A DNA stretch of 64,000 nucleotides from Mesorhizobium sp. (lineage in GTDB: Bacteria; Pseudomonadota; Alphaproteobacteria; Rhizobiales; Rhizobiaceae): NCBI RefSeq assembly GCF_017306545.1, contig NZ_JAFKID010000006.1, forward strand, positions 62,001 to 126,000. The letters are read 5' to 3'. The notes under the pieces are model-generated. The model was not told the origin of the DNA. It did not search any database and saw only the letters and a list, made by a program, of their open reading frames with translations. The position numbers and the translations under genes were made by a program. Shown one piece after another: positions 42,332 to 51,793 of the stretch; the stretch's first letter is position 1, and each line of letters opens with the position of its first letter.

Positions 42332-42366
42332 GCGTTCCCTTCTCCCACAAGGGGAGAAGGGAACGC
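42332..42366. repeat. Family A perfect 15-bp hairpin
   Basis: GCGTTCCCTTCTCCC-ACAAG-GGGAGAAGGGAACGC. A perfect 15-bp stem with a 5-base loop, the cleanest single unit of family A in the window, in the leader shared by two divergent small genes. Confidence 0.9.
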
Positions 42367-42658
42367 TCTCGTCGCCCCTCCCGCAAAAAACTTATCCCCC
42401 TCCCCACCTCCCGCATAATCCCCTTCGTCTCTCCTGCCGGGAACGTTTCCGGAGTCGTTCGCAAGCGGGGAGGGATCGGCGCCTCCGTTCCATGGCCGAC
42501 GAAGCCCTGGAGCCGGGGAGGTCGCGTCCAAGGGTTCCCCTGAGGGTAATACGGCCCCCGCGCGCTGGACGAGCGCTGCAAGCCATCGGCCGGTGCCGGC
42601 GCGAATGCGGGCATCGTGAGCTGCGGTGAAGCGGAACGGACGCGGACAGAAATCGCCG

Positions 42659-42717
42659 GGCGGCGGTCTTCGGATCGCAGTTTTATAGAATTCGGCAGCG
42701 CTCCGAAGGCCGCCGTC
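42659..42717. other. Long imperfect inverted repeat in the leader of the Cys-rich orphan
   Basis: GGCGGCGGTCTTCGGATCGC (42659-42678) and GCGCTCCGAAGGCCGCCGTC (42698-42717) pair over 17 of 20 positions (two of the remaining three could be G-U pairs in RNA), around a 19-base AT-rich loop (AGTTTTATAGAATTCGGCA). It lies 70 bases before the ATG of the next gene. It is not a family A, B or C sequence. Confidence 0.7.
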
Positions 42718-42786
42718 TTCCCGGACTTCCCTTTCAACCGGCTTCGCGGCGCGGTGACGCGCCCGTGCGCCCAGCGGAGACTTGTC

Positions 42787-43425
42787 ATGCCTCGCACTCT
42801 GCCCACTCCACGCAAGCCACGTGCCGCCGAAAAGCCGCTTCTGTCGCAGGCCGGCAATCCCTATCCGCCGGGGCTGGAGCCGGTCGTCATCGACTTCACG
42901 CCGCTGCCCGGCGTGCCCATCGAGCGCATGTGGCCGCGCCCGCTCGATCCCGACCCGCCGCCGCCGGACCGCGCCGGCATGGTCGCCTTCGACACCTATC
43001 TCTACGAGGTGCCGGGGCCGGACCTGCCGCACCTGACGCTGTGGCTGGAGCGGCAGCGGCCGGACGAGAGCGACGAGCGCTACGCGCATTATCGCGCCGA
43101 CCTCGAGCATCACTTCCACGTCCACGCCGTCGTGCTCAAGATCGTCCAGCGACTCGCCACCGTCTCGGGGTCTTGCGCTTCCTGCCGCGAGCACGTCTGC
43201 CGCCGGCGGGGAGCCTGCGTCGGCGTACGCGACACCGGCCGCTTCGACCTGCCGTTCGCCATGTATCCGCCCTGTGTGCCGCTCGACCTGGAGATCATGG
43301 AGACGTTCCGCCAGGCGGTCGGGCGGCTGCTCGACGAATGGGAGCGGGAGGAGGCGGCGCGGGCGGCTCAGCCGCCGCCGGCCGGCGTGAAGGACGCCAC
43401 CAGCGAGTGGCGCTCGCCCGGATAG
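42787..43425 (+). CDS. Orphan protein with a four-cysteine cluster
   Basis: A 212-aa soluble protein without a recognised domain. The N-terminus is basic and Pro-rich (MPRTLPTPRKPRAAEKPLLS); the middle holds LEPVVIDFTPLPGVPIERMW and a His-rich segment LEHHFHVHAVVLKIVQRLA. Next is C-x2-C-x4-C-x5-C in CASCREHVCRRRGACVG, then a long helix (LEIMETFRQAVGRLLDEWER). The Cys and His suggest zinc or an Fe-S cluster. ATG at 42787 has GGAGA nearby. Its 3' end overlaps the convergent hutC end by 58 bases. Confidence 0.65.
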   Translation: MPRTLPTPRKPRAAEKPLLSQAGNPYPPGLEPVVIDFTPLPGVPIERMWPRPLDPDPPPPDRAGMVAFDTYLYEVPGPDLPHLTLWLERQRPDESDERYAHYRADLEHHFHVHAVVLKIVQRLATVSGSCASCREHVCRRRGACVGVRDTGRFDLPFAMYPPCVPLDLEIMETFRQAVGRLLDEWEREEAARAAQPPPAGVKDATSEWRSPG

Positions 43426-44117
43426 GTGAAGGTGGCGTGGGTGATCGGCCCGCCATTGTGCCAGGTGCGGCGCTCCACCACCAGGCAGGCGGTGCCGGGC
43501 TGCACGGCGAGCCGCGCGGCGGTCGAGGCGTCGGCGGATGCTGCGTGGATGCGGTGCTCGGCCGCGCTCCACGGCACGCGCTCCACCAGCCAGCGGCCGG
43601 GCGCTGTGGTTGAGAAGTCGGCTTGCGCCGCTTCCGGTACGGCGGCGAGGTTGATGAGCCGCTCCTCCAGGCAGAAGGGGGCGGGGCCGGCGCGGTGCAG
43701 CGCGGTGACGGCGAGCACCCGGGCCGAGCCGTCGAGGTCGAGCCGGGCGCGCTCGGCGGCGGTGGCGCGGTGCTGGGCGTGCGCGACGATGGCGTAGGAA
43801 TAGGGCAGGCCGGTCTGCTCGACCTCGCGCGAGATGTCGTGGATCTCCAGGATCGCCGCCTGTGCGCGCGGCTGCGCCACGAAGGTGCCGGACTTGCGCC
43901 GCCGCTCCACCAGCCCGGCCTTGGCGAGCTGCGTCATCACCTTGTTCACCGTCATGCGCGCGCAGCCGTACTGGCGGGCAAGGTCGACCTCGAAGGGCAG
44001 GCGATAGCCGGGCGGCCAGTCGCCCGAGACGATGCGCGTCTCGATGTCGGACAGGATGCGCTGGTGCAGCGTCCTGTCGGGGCTTGCTTCCGGCGGCGGT
44101 GCGGCGTCGTCGCTCAT
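43368..44117 (-). CDS. hutC: Histidine utilisation repressor HutC
   Basis: A 249-aa GntR-family repressor. The winged helix lies at about residues 18-85 (DWPPGYRLPFEVDLARQYGC, ARMTVNKVMTQLAKAGLVER, RRKSGTFVAQP) and the UTRA ligand domain, which senses urocanate, follows (LYSYAIV-like YSYAIVAHAQHRATAAERAR, ERLINLAAVPEAAQADFS, VVERRTWHNGGPITHATFTY). It is the second gene of the leftward hut transcript; its start overlaps the hutF stop (ATGA). Its likely operator is at 45547-45558. Confidence 0.95.
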   Translation of the reverse strand: MSDDAAPPPEASPDRTLHQRILSDIETRIVSGDWPPGYRLPFEVDLARQYGCARMTVNKVMTQLAKAGLVERRRKSGTFVAQPRAQAAILEIHDISREVEQTGLPYSYAIVAHAQHRATAAERARLDLDGSARVLAVTALHRAGPAPFCLEERLINLAAVPEAAQADFSTTAPGRWLVERVPWSAAEHRIHAASADASTAARLAVQPGTACLVVERRTWHNGGPITHATFTYPGERHSLVASFTPAGGG

Positions 44118-45460
44118 GCGGAGGTCAGCGCGCGCATGGCGGCGGTGAAGCGGGCTGAGATGGCCGCGCGGTCGATGTGGCGGCCGTCCTCCACCACGCG
44201 CCGGCCGCGCACCCACACCGTCTTCGGCTTCAGCGCGCCGGCGAAGATCCAGGCGTCGAGGCATTGCGCGGCGTCGAGATACGGCACGGCGGCGGTGTCG
44301 AGCGAGACGAGGTCGGCCGGCAGGCCGGGCTCCAGCCTCGCATCGCAGCCGAGCGCCTGCGCGCCGCCGGCGAGCGTGCCGGAAAACAGCGCCGCACCGG
44401 TGGACTGGCCGGGCCGGGCCGCTACGTTGCGGGCGCGGTTGCCGAGGCGCTGCGAATATTCCAGCAGCCGCAGTTCCTCCGCGACCGAGATCAGCACGTT
44501 GGAATCCGAGCCGACGCCGAAGCGGCCGCCGGCGGCCGTGAAGGCCGGCAGCGGGAAGATGCCGTCGCCGAGATTGGCCTCGGTGATGGGGCACAGGCCC
44601 GCGACCGCGCCGGAACGCGCCAGTCCGGTGGTTTCTTGCGGCGTCATGTGGGTGGCGTGGATCGCGCACCAGCGGCGGTCGACCGGCGCATGGCCGAGCA
44701 GCCATTCGACCGGACGCGCGCCGGACCAGGCGACGCAGTCCTCCACTTCCTTGACTTGCTCGGCGACATGGATGTGCACCGGCCCGTTGCCGGCAAGTTC
44801 CGCTGCGGCCGTCAATTCCTCAGGCGTGACGGCGCGCAGGCTGTGCGGCGCGACGCCGACTACCGTGCCGGGCAGGCCGGCGGCGATGGCGCGGCTGCGC
44901 TCCATCAGCCGGGAAAAACTGTCGAGCGAATTGATGAAGCGGCGCTGGCCGTCGGCAGGGGCGGCACCGCCGAAACCGGCATGGGCGTAGAACACCGGCA
45001 GAAGTGTGAGCGAAATGCCCGTCTGCGCAGCGGCACCGGCGATGCGCGCGCCCATCTCGGCGATGTCGGCATAGGGACCGCCGTCGCGGTCGTGATGCAG
45101 GTAGTGGAACTCGCCGATGCGCGAGAAGCCGGCCTCCAGCATCTCCATATAGAGCTGCGCCGCCACCGCCTCGACCTGGTCCGGCGTCATCGACAGCGCG
45201 AACTTGTACATCAGCGTGCGCCACGACCAGAAGCTGTCGTCGGCGGGGCCGCGCACTTCCGTCAGCCCCGCCATGGCGCGCTGGAAGGCATGGCTGTGCA
45301 GGTTCGGCATGCCGGGCACGACGAGGTCGTGCCGCTCGTCGCCGGATTGCGCTGCCGCGTCCGTCTCGATCGAGTGCAGGGCCGCGCCGTCCAGCGTCAG
45401 CCTCACGTCCGCGGCCCAGCCGCCGTCGAGCCAGGCGTTGCGTGCGAAAATCGTCTCCAC
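44114..45460 (-). CDS. hutF: Formimidoylglutamate deiminase HutF
   Basis: A 448-aa metal-dependent amidohydrolase converting formiminoglutamate to formylglutamate plus ammonia, the fourth step of the five-step histidine pathway. GMPNLHSHAFQRAMAGLTEV holds the metal-binding HxH; IHVAEQVKEVEDC, HATHMTP and GVGSDSNVLISVAEELRLLE supply further ligands. GTG at 45460 was chosen: GGGAG sits 7 bases upstream and the protein then begins METIFARNAWLDGGWAADV-like, as in the family. The ATG at 45541 would overlap the hut operator region. It is divergent from hutI. Confidence 0.94.
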   Translation of the reverse strand: METIFARNAWLDGGWAADVRLTLDGAALHSIETDAAAQSGDERHDLVVPGMPNLHSHAFQRAMAGLTEVRGPADDSFWSWRTLMYKFALSMTPDQVEAVAAQLYMEMLEAGFSRIGEFHYLHHDRDGGPYADIAEMGARIAGAAAQTGISLTLLPVFYAHAGFGGAAPADGQRRFINSLDSFSRLMERSRAIAAGLPGTVVGVAPHSLRAVTPEELTAAAELAGNGPVHIHVAEQVKEVEDCVAWSGARPVEWLLGHAPVDRRWCAIHATHMTPQETTGLARSGAVAGLCPITEANLGDGIFPLPAFTAAGGRFGVGSDSNVLISVAEELRLLEYSQRLGNRARNVAARPGQSTGAALFSGTLAGGAQALGCDARLEPGLPADLVSLDTAAVPYLDAAQCLDAWIFAGALKPKTVWVRGRRVVEDGRHIDRAAISARFTAAMRALTSA

Positions 45461-45529
45461 CCTGCATCTCCCTTTCGAGCGTATTATCATGCGGCCTTCG
45501 GGCGTCGATCGGAAATCGAATCCGCCCTC

Positions 45530-45558
45530 TTGCCAACGCAATTATTATGTATATACAT
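45530..45558 (+). promoter_or_regulatory. hutI promoter with HutC operator
   Basis: TTGCCA (45530-45535) and TATACA (45552-45557) are separated by 16 bases. The perfect palindrome ATGTATATACAT (45547-45558) covers the -10 and matches the TGTATATACA core of HutC operators (TGTA-N2-TACA) known in Pseudomonas and Brucella. It lies in the divergent hutF-hutI region, so it can serve both transcripts. Confidence 0.75.
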
Positions 45559-45608
45559 GATGGCAGAAAAGGGAAGTGGGTCGCATGGCTGCCGGAGGAG
45601 AAAAAGTC

Positions 45609-46823
45609 GTGGGTAAGGGTCGCACGCTCTGGCTGAATGCCCGGCTCGCCACGCTGGATCCCGCGCTGCCGGGGCTCGGCATGGTCGAGCGCGGCACGGT
45701 TGCTTCGGAAGCCGGCCGCATCGTCTATGCCGGCGCGGCGGCCGACCTGCCGGCATCGCTGCGAGACGGCGCCGAGACGGTCGACGCCGAGGGGCGGCTC
45801 ATCACGCCCGGCCTGATCGATTGCCACACCCATCTGGTCTATGCCGGCAACCGCGCCCACGAGTTCGAGTTGAGGCTGAAGGGCGCCTCCTACGAGGAAG
45901 TCGCGCGCGCCGGCGGCGGCATTGTCTCCTCGGTCAAGGCGCTGCGCGCGGCGAGCGAGGACGAATTGGTCACGCAGACGCTGCCGCGTCTCGACGCGCT
46001 GATCGCCGAAGGCGTCACCACCGTCGAAGTGAAGTCCGGCTACGGCCTCGACCGCGACAGCGAGATCAAGGCGCTGAAGGCGGCCCGCAAGCTGGCCGAA
46101 GCGCGTCCCGTCGCGATCCGCACCACATTTCTTGGCGCGCATGCTTTGCCGCCGGAAATGAACGGCGACAAGACCGCCTATATCGACAAGGTCGTCAACG
46201 ACATGCTGCCGGCGGTCGCCGCCGCCGGTCTGGCCGACGCTGTGGACGGGTTCTGCGAAGGCATCGCTTTTTCGCCGGAAGAGATCGCCCGCGTCTTCGA
46301 CGCCGCCAAAGCGCTCGGCCTGCCGGTCAAGCTGCATGCCGACCAATTGTCCAACCTGCATGGCGCAGCGCTGGCCGCCTCCTACGGCGCGCTGTCGGCG
46401 GACCATCTGGAATATACGGACGCCGAGGGCGCGGCCGCTATGGCGAAGGCCGGCTCCGTCGCCGTGCTCCTGCCCGGCGCTTACTATTTCATCCGCGAGA
46501 CCAAGCTGCCGCCGGTCGAGGCGTTCCGCTCCGCCGGCACTCGGCTGGCGATTGCCACTGACAGCAACCCCGGCACCTCGCCGCTGACCTCGCTGCTCTT
46601 GACCATGAACATGGCCGCGACGCTGTTCCGGCTGACGGTGGACGAGTGCCTCGCCGGCGTCACCCGCGAGGCGGCGCACGCGCTGGGCATCGCCGACCGC
46701 ACCGGCACGCTGGAAGCCGGCAAGGACGCCGACCTCGCCATCTGGGACGTCGAGCGGCCGGCCGAGCTTGTCTATCGCATCGGTTTCAACCCCCTGTGGA
46801 AGCGGGTCTTCAAGGGACAATGA
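45609..46823 (+). CDS. hutI: Imidazolonepropionase
   Basis: A 404-aa zinc/iron amidohydrolase, third step of histidine breakdown (imidazolonepropionate to formiminoglutamate). Metal motif [20 protein letters not shown] near residue 75; [43 protein letters not shown] and [20 protein letters not shown] follow. GTG at 45609 is preferred to ATG at 45585 because GGAGGAG (45594-45600) lies 8 bases before it and the length then equals the family's usual 405. First gene of the rightward hut operon. Confidence 0.95.
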   Translation: MGKGRTLWLNARLATLDPALPGLGMVERGTVASEAGRIVYAGAAADLPASLRDGAETVDAEGRLITPGLIDCHTHLVYAGNRAHEFELRLKGASYEEVARAGGGIVSSVKALRAASEDELVTQTLPRLDALIAEGVTTVEVKSGYGLDRDSEIKALKAARKLAEARPVAIRTTFLGAHALPPEMNGDKTAYIDKVVNDMLPAVAAAGLADAVDGFCEGIAFSPEEIARVFDAAKALGLPVKLHADQLSNLHGAALAASYGALSADHLEYTDAEGAAAMAKAGSVAVLLPGAYYFIRETKLPPVEAFRSAGTRLAIATDSNPGTSPLTSLLLTMNMAATLFRLTVDECLAGVTREAAHALGIADRTGTLEAGKDADLAIWDVERPAELVYRIGFNPLWKRVFKGQ

Positions 46824-46834
46824 GGGAAGAGAAA

Positions 46835-48370
46835 ATGACCATCGTCGTGACGCCGGGCAGCACGCCGCTCGCCACCCTGGAAAAGATCTATCGCGAAGGC
46901 GTCGCGGCGCGGCTCGATCCGTCCTTCCATGCGGCCATCGAGAAGGGTGCCGCGCGCATCGCCGAAATCGCCGCCGGCGAAGCGCCCGTCTATGGCATCA
47001 ACACCGGCTTCGGCAAGCTGGCCTCGATCCGCATCGCGCCGGCCGACGTCGCCACCTTGCAGCGCAACCTCATCCTGTCGCACTGCTCGGGCTACGGTGC
47101 GCCGCTGCCGGAAAACGTCGTGCGCCTCGTCATGGCGCTGAAGCTGGTTTCGCTCGGCCGCGGCGCGTCGGGCGTGCGGCTGGAGATCGTGACGCTGATC
47201 GAGGCCATGCTCGCCAAGGGCGTCGTGCCGATGGTCCCCGAAAAGGGCTCGGTCGGTGCCTCCGGCGACCTCGCCCCGCTCGCCCATATGGCGGCGGCGA
47301 TGATGGGTGAGGGCGAAGCCTATTATAAGGGAGAACGGCTGCCGGGTGCGAAGGCGCTGGAAAAGGCCGGGTTGAAGCCGGTGGTGCTGGCGGCCAAGGA
47401 AGGGCTGGCGCTCATCAACGGCACGCAGGTTTCGACCGCGCTGGCGCTGGCCGGCTTGTTCCGCGCCCACCGCGCCGCGCAGGCGGCCCTGATTACCGGC
47501 GCGCTGTCCACCGACGCGGCGATGGGCTCGACCGCGCCCTTCCATCCCGACATCCACACGCTGCGCGGCCACAAGGGCCAGATCGATACGGCCGCCGCGC
47601 TCCGGGCCCTGCTGGAAGGCTCGGTCATCCGCGACAGCCATCTGGAAGGCGACCAGCGCGTGCAGGACCCGTACTGCATCCGCTGCCAGCCGCAGGTCGA
47701 CGGTGCCTGCCTCGACATCCTGCGCCAGGCCGCCCGCACGCTGGAGACGGAGGCCAATGCCGTCACCGACAACCCGCTGATCCTGTCCGACGACACAGTC
47801 GTTTCCGGCGGCAACTTCCATGCCGAGCCGGTCGCCTTCGCCGCCGACCAGATCGCGCTCGCCGTCTGCGAGATCGGCGCGATCGCCCAGCGCCGCATCG
47901 CGCTCCTGGTCGATCCGGCGCTGTCCTTCGGTCTGCCGGCGTTCCTCGCCAAAAAGCCCGGCCTCAACTCCGGCCTGATGATCGCCGAGGTCACGTCGGC
48001 GGCGTTGATGAGCGAGAACAAGCAGATGGCGCATCCGGCCTCGGTCGACTCCACGCCGACCTCGGCCAACCAGGAAGACCATGTGTCGATGGCCTGCCAC
48101 GGCGCCCGTCGGCTGCTGCAGATGACCGACAATCTGTCGGCCATCGTCGGCATCGAGGCGCTGTCAGGCGCTCTCGGCGTCGAACTGCGTAGCCCGCTGG
48201 AAACCAGCCCGGAACTGAAGCGTGCCATCGCCGCCCTGCGCGGGCGGGTGAAGACGCTGGAAGTCGACCGCTACATGGCCGACGACATCGCCGCCGCCGC
48301 CGCCATGGTCGCCGACGGTTCGCTCGCCGCGTCGGTCTCGACCGGCTTCCTGCCGGGATTAGAGGGCTGA
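46835..48370 (+). CDS. hutH: Histidine ammonia-lyase
   Basis: A 511-aa homotetrameric enzyme that converts histidine to urocanate with a self-made MIO cofactor. Ala-Ser-Gly at 142-144 in [19 protein letters not shown] is exactly where the cofactor forms. Other landmarks are [12 protein letters not shown] (52-63), [47 protein letters not shown] and [23 protein letters not shown] at 46835 follows GAGGGAAGAG. It begins 11 nt after hutI. Confidence 0.97.
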   Translation: MTIVVTPGSTPLATLEKIYREGVAARLDPSFHAAIEKGAARIAEIAAGEAPVYGINTGFGKLASIRIAPADVATLQRNLILSHCSGYGAPLPENVVRLVMALKLVSLGRGASGVRLEIVTLIEAMLAKGVVPMVPEKGSVGASGDLAPLAHMAAAMMGEGEAYYKGERLPGAKALEKAGLKPVVLAAKEGLALINGTQVSTALALAGLFRAHRAAQAALITGALSTDAAMGSTAPFHPDIHTLRGHKGQIDTAAALRALLEGSVIRDSHLEGDQRVQDPYCIRCQPQVDGACLDILRQAARTLETEANAVTDNPLILSDDTVVSGGNFHAEPVAFAADQIALAVCEIGAIAQRRIALLVDPALSFGLPAFLAKKPGLNSGLMIAEVTSAALMSENKQMAHPASVDSTPTSANQEDHVSMACHGARRLLQMTDNLSAIVGIEALSGALGVELRSPLETSPELKRAIAALRGRVKTLEVDRYMADDIAAAAAMVADGSLAASVSTGFLPGLEG

Positions 48371-48444
48371 GATGGGCGCTGAACTTTCCTTTGAGCCGCC
48401 GGCCTCTTTCGGAAACTGCCTGAAGGCAAGGCTGTCGCAGATGG

Positions 48445-48597
48445 CGTTGCCCCTCTCCGTCGCGCTTCGCGCGCCACCTCTCCCCAAAGGGGCGAGGAAC
48501 CCAAGCTGGAGAAGCGATGGCATCGCGGCCGCAGTTCCTCCCCCCGCTGGGGGGAGGTGGCGCCGCGAAGCGGCGTCGGAGAGGGGTGACGCGCCGT
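48445..48597. repeat. Family A composite repeat inside the hut operon
   Basis: Two mirror halves: CCCCTCTCCGTCGCGCTTCG with CGCCACCTCTCCCCAAAGGGG, and GTTCCTCCCCCCGCTGGGGG with AGGTGGCGCCGCGAAGCGGC, GTCGGAGAGGGG. The outer arms CCCCTCTCCGTCGC / GCGTCGGAGAGGGG are near perfect. It occupies most of the 267-bp gap between hutH and hutG. Short frames over it are spurious. Confidence 0.85.
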
Positions 48598-48637
48598 CTG
48601 AGATTGCCTCCCCCTACGCTAGAGAGAGGGCCATCCA

Positions 48638-49441
48638 ATGACCTCCGTCGTCGAAATCCGCCGCGGCTCCTCGCCGGTCGTCCTCGGCTTTCCGCACACC
48701 GGCACGGACGTTCCGGTGGCGATCCGCGCGCGGCTGAACGACAACGGCCTGCTGCTTGCCGACACCGACTGGCACATCCATCGCCTTTATGACGGGCTGC
48801 TGGACGACGCCACCACCGTGCGCGCCACCTTCCACCGCTACGTCATCGACGCCAATCGCGATCCGGCCGGCACCAGCCTCTATCCAGGCCAGAACACCAC
48901 CGGGCTGGTTCCGGAAACGGATTTCGACGGCAAGGCGATCTGGAAGGATGGCGAGACGCCGACCGCTGAAGACATCGCCGCGCGGCTGGCGGAATTCCAT
49001 GCGCCCTACCATGCCGCACTTGCCGCCGAGATCGAGCGGGTGAAGGCTTTGCACGGCGTGGCGATCCTCTACGATTGCCACTCGATCCGCTCGGTGATCC
49101 CCTTCCTGTTCGAGGGCAAGCTGCCGGACTTCAACATCGGCACCGACATGGGCAGGACCTGCGCGGCGCAGATCGAGGCCGCGGCGGTGGAAGTCACCGG
49201 CACCGCGCCGGGCTATACTTCGATCCTCAACGGCCGCTTCAAGGGCGGCTGGACCACCCGCCGTTACGGCCGCCCGCAAACGGGCGTCCACGCGATCCAG
49301 ATGGAACTGGCGCAGTCCACCCACCTGGCGACCGAAACCGTTCCCTTCGCCTATGACGAGGGCAAGGCGGATCGGTTGCGCACGCACCTCAAGACCCTTT
49401 TGCGGCGGCTGGAAGCGCTCGCCGCCGACCTGAAACCCTGA
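48638..49441 (+). CDS. hutG: N-formylglutamate deformylase (amidohydrolase)
   Basis: A 267-aa zinc enzyme releasing formate and glutamate from N-formylglutamate, the last step of the five-step histidine route. Motifs: [20 protein letters not shown] near 15-34, [20 protein letters not shown] near 48, [38 protein letters not shown] and [20 protein letters not shown]. Its presence with HutF (rather than a formiminoglutamase) fixes the five-step variant. ATG at 48638 follows an AGAGAGAGGG stretch. hutU starts 14 nt downstream. Confidence 0.95.
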   Translation: MTSVVEIRRGSSPVVLGFPHTGTDVPVAIRARLNDNGLLLADTDWHIHRLYDGLLDDATTVRATFHRYVIDANRDPAGTSLYPGQNTTGLVPETDFDGKAIWKDGETPTAEDIAARLAEFHAPYHAALAAEIERVKALHGVAILYDCHSIRSVIPFLFEGKLPDFNIGTDMGRTCAAQIEAAAVEVTGTAPGYTSILNGRFKGGWTTRRYGRPQTGVHAIQMELAQSTHLATETVPFAYDEGKADRLRTHLKTLLRRLEALAADLKP

Positions 49442-49455
49442 TCCGGGAGAGAAAG

Positions 49456-51141
49456 ATGTCCGATCCGCGCCACAACGAACGCACCGTCCGCAGCCCGCGC
49501 GGCGACCAGCTCAGCGCCAAGAGCTGGTTCACCGAAGCGCCGCTGCGCATGCTGATGAACAACCTCGACCCGGACGTCGCCGAGCGGCCGCATGAGCTGG
49601 TCGTCTATGGCGGCATCGGCCGCGCCGCCCGCACCTGGGCCGACTTCGACAAGATCGTCGCTACGTTGAAGACGCTGGAGGAAGACGAGACGCTGCTGGT
49701 GCAGTCCGGCAAGCCGGTCGGCGTCTTCAAGACGCACAAGGACGCGCCGCGGGTGCTGATCGCCAACTCCAACCTGGTGCCGCACTGGGCGACCTGGGAC
49801 CACTTCAACGAGTTGGACAAGAAGGGGCTCGCGATGTACGGCCAGATGACGGCCGGCTCGTGGATCTACATCGGCACGCAGGGCATCGTGCAGGGCACCT
49901 TCGAGACCTTCGCCGAGGCCGGGCGCCAGCATTACGGCGGCAACCTCAAGGGCAAGTGGATCCTCACCGGCGGTCTCGGCGGCATGGGCGGCGCGCAGCC
50001 GCTGGCGGCGGTCATGGCCGGCGCCTGCTGCCTGGCCGTCGAATGCGACGAGACGCGCGCCGATTTCCGCCTGCGCACCCGCTATGTCGACGCCAAGGCG
50101 CACACGCTGGACGAGGCGCTGGCTTTGATCGACCAGTGGACCAAAGCCGGCGAGGCGAAGTCCGTCGCGCTGATCGGCAACGCGGCGGAGGTGTTCCCCG
50201 AACTGGTGCGCCGCATGAAGGCCGGCGGTCCGCGTCCCGACATCGTCACCGACCAGACTTCCGCGCACGATCCCATCCACGGCTATCTGCCGCTCGGCTG
50301 GACGGTCGCCGAATGGCGCGCCAAGCAGGAGAGCGATCCCAAGGCGGTGGAGAAAGCGGCCCGCACCTCCATGAAACAGCACGTCGCCGCCATGGTCGAT
50401 TTCTGGAACGCCGGCGTGCCGACGCTCGACTACGGCAACAACATCCGCCAGGTGGCGCAGGAGGAGGGGCTGGAAAACGCCTTCGCCTTCCCCGGTTTCG
50501 TGCCGGCCTATATCCGCCCGCTGTTCTGCCGCGGCATCGGCCCGTTCCGCTGGGCCGCCCTGTCGGGCGATCCGGAGGACATCTACAAGACCGACGCCAA
50601 GGTGAAGGAACTGCTGCCCGACAACAAGCACCTGCACAACTGGCTCGACATGGCGCGCGAGCGCATCGCCTTCCAGGGCCTGCCGGCGCGCATCTGCTGG
50701 GTCGGTCTCGGCGACCGCCACCGCCTCGGCCTCGCCTTCAACGAGATGGTCAAGAACGGCGAACTGAAGGCGCCCATCGTCATCGGCCGCGACCATCTGG
50801 ACAGCGGCTCGGTCGCCTCGCCCAACCGCGAGACGGAATCCATGAAGGACGGCTCGGACGCCGTGTCCGACTGGCCGCTGCTCAACGCGCTGCTCAACAC
50901 CGCCTCGGGCGCGACGTGGGTGTCGCTACACCATGGCGGCGGCGTCGGCATGGGCTTCTCGCAGCATTCGGGCATGGTCATCTGCTGCGACGGCTCGGAA
51001 GACGCCGCACGCCGCATCGGCCGCGTCTTGTGGAACGACCCGGCCACCGGCGTCATGCGCCATGCCGATGCAGGCTACGACATCGCGCTCGACTGTGCCC
51101 GCGAGCAGGGCCTGCGCCTGCCCGGCATCCTCGGCAACTGA
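49456..51141 (+). CDS. hutU: Urocanate hydratase
   Basis: A 561-aa enzyme that hydrates urocanate with tightly bound NAD+ as electrophile, second step of the pathway. Landmarks are [80 protein letters not shown] (NAD binding), [20 protein letters not shown] and [20 protein letters not shown] with the reactive-site Cys in [17 protein letters not shown]. Size and motifs are standard. Confidence 0.97.
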   Translation: MSDPRHNERTVRSPRGDQLSAKSWFTEAPLRMLMNNLDPDVAERPHELVVYGGIGRAARTWADFDKIVATLKTLEEDETLLVQSGKPVGVFKTHKDAPRVLIANSNLVPHWATWDHFNELDKKGLAMYGQMTAGSWIYIGTQGIVQGTFETFAEAGRQHYGGNLKGKWILTGGLGGMGGAQPLAAVMAGACCLAVECDETRADFRLRTRYVDAKAHTLDEALALIDQWTKAGEAKSVALIGNAAEVFPELVRRMKAGGPRPDIVTDQTSAHDPIHGYLPLGWTVAEWRAKQESDPKAVEKAARTSMKQHVAAMVDFWNAGVPTLDYGNNIRQVAQEEGLENAFAFPGFVPAYIRPLFCRGIGPFRWAALSGDPEDIYKTDAKVKELLPDNKHLHNWLDMARERIAFQGLPARICWVGLGDRHRLGLAFNEMVKNGELKAPIVIGRDHLDSGSVASPNRETESMKDGSDAVSDWPLLNALLNTASGATWVSLHHGGGVGMGFSQHSGMVICCDGSEDAARRIGRVLWNDPATGVMRHADAGYDIALDCAREQGLRLPGILGN

Positions 51142-51162
51142 GGCGCGGGCGGGAGCGGTTCC

Positions 51163-51732
51163 ATGCGGTTCGTGCCGGCCGGCGACTTCAAGGCGATGCC
51201 GTGGAAGAACGGCCTCGGCGTCACCCGCGAGGTGGCGCTGGGCGGCGACCCGGCGGCCTTCGACTGGCGCGTTTCCATCGCCACCGTTGGCGCCTCCGGT
51301 CCGTTCTCGGCCTTCCCCGGCATCGAGCGCACCATAGCGGTCTTGCGGGGGGAGGGGATGCTGCTCGATGTCGATGGCGCAAGGCACGAATTGCTGGCAT
51401 CCGGCGAGCCGTTCTCCTTCGCCGGTGAAGCGAAGGTCCACGCCGATTGTATCGGCGGCGAGACGACTGACCTCAACATCATGACGCGGCGTGCGGCCTT
51501 CACCCATGAGATGACGCGCCTGCGGCCGGCGGAACCTTTCATATTTACCGGTCCGGCCGGCCTGACGTTCCTCATCTGCAACGGATCGTTCCGGCTGGAG
51601 ATCGCCGGAAAAGATCACGCCGCGCAGCCGCTCGACGCCGTCTGCGACATCGCCGAGGGCGACCGTCTGCGGATCGACCCGCAGGGGCGGGCGGACCTGT
51701 TCCAGATCACCGTCATGCAGGCGGCGCACTGA
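51163..51732 (+). CDS. hutD: HutD family protein
   Basis: A 189-aa cupin-like bicupin of the HutD family: MRFVPAGDFKAMPWKNGLGV, TREVALGGDPAAFDWRVSIA, TVGASGPFSAFPGIERTIAV, LRGEGMLLDVDG and EPFSFAGEAKVHADCIGGET. HutD is required for full fitness on histidine in Pseudomonas and is thought to set an upper limit on hut expression by binding formylglutamate or urocanate. It ends the rightward operon, 21 nt after hutU. Confidence 0.92.
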   Translation: MRFVPAGDFKAMPWKNGLGVTREVALGGDPAAFDWRVSIATVGASGPFSAFPGIERTIAVLRGEGMLLDVDGARHELLASGEPFSFAGEAKVHADCIGGETTDLNIMTRRAAFTHEMTRLRPAEPFIFTGPAGLTFLICNGSFRLEIAGKDHAAQPLDAVCDIAEGDRLRIDPQGRADLFQITVMQAAH

Positions 51733-51793
51733 GGCTTGGAAAATCCCGCTCCCATGCGCTACCCCAGACGAAGAGAGATTCGGGGAACGCGCC

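Larger units (their letters stand above)
42264..42786. other. 523-bp gene-free stretch with a repeat and a long hairpin
   Basis: No convincing gene. 42332-42366 is a family A hairpin. 42380-42416 is a C-rich tract (CCCCTCCCCACCTCC). 42659-42717 is the long inverted repeat listed separately. A frame from 42616 is open into the next gene, but it has no start signal and would begin inside the hairpin-bearing leader. Confidence 0.6.

Noticed and set aside
42616-42786. An N-terminal extension of the Cys-cluster orphan from 42616.
   Set aside because: It begins inside the leader, runs through the inverted repeat and lacks a ribosome-binding site; the ATG at 42787 has GGAGA upstream.
2486-48597. 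The spaced palindromes as a possible CRISPR array.
   Set aside because: Copies are kilobases apart, differ in size, lack uniform spacers and no cas gene is present.
48372-48641. A short gene between hutH and hutG.
   Set aside because: The frame lies over the family A composite repeat and its translation reflects the palindromes.
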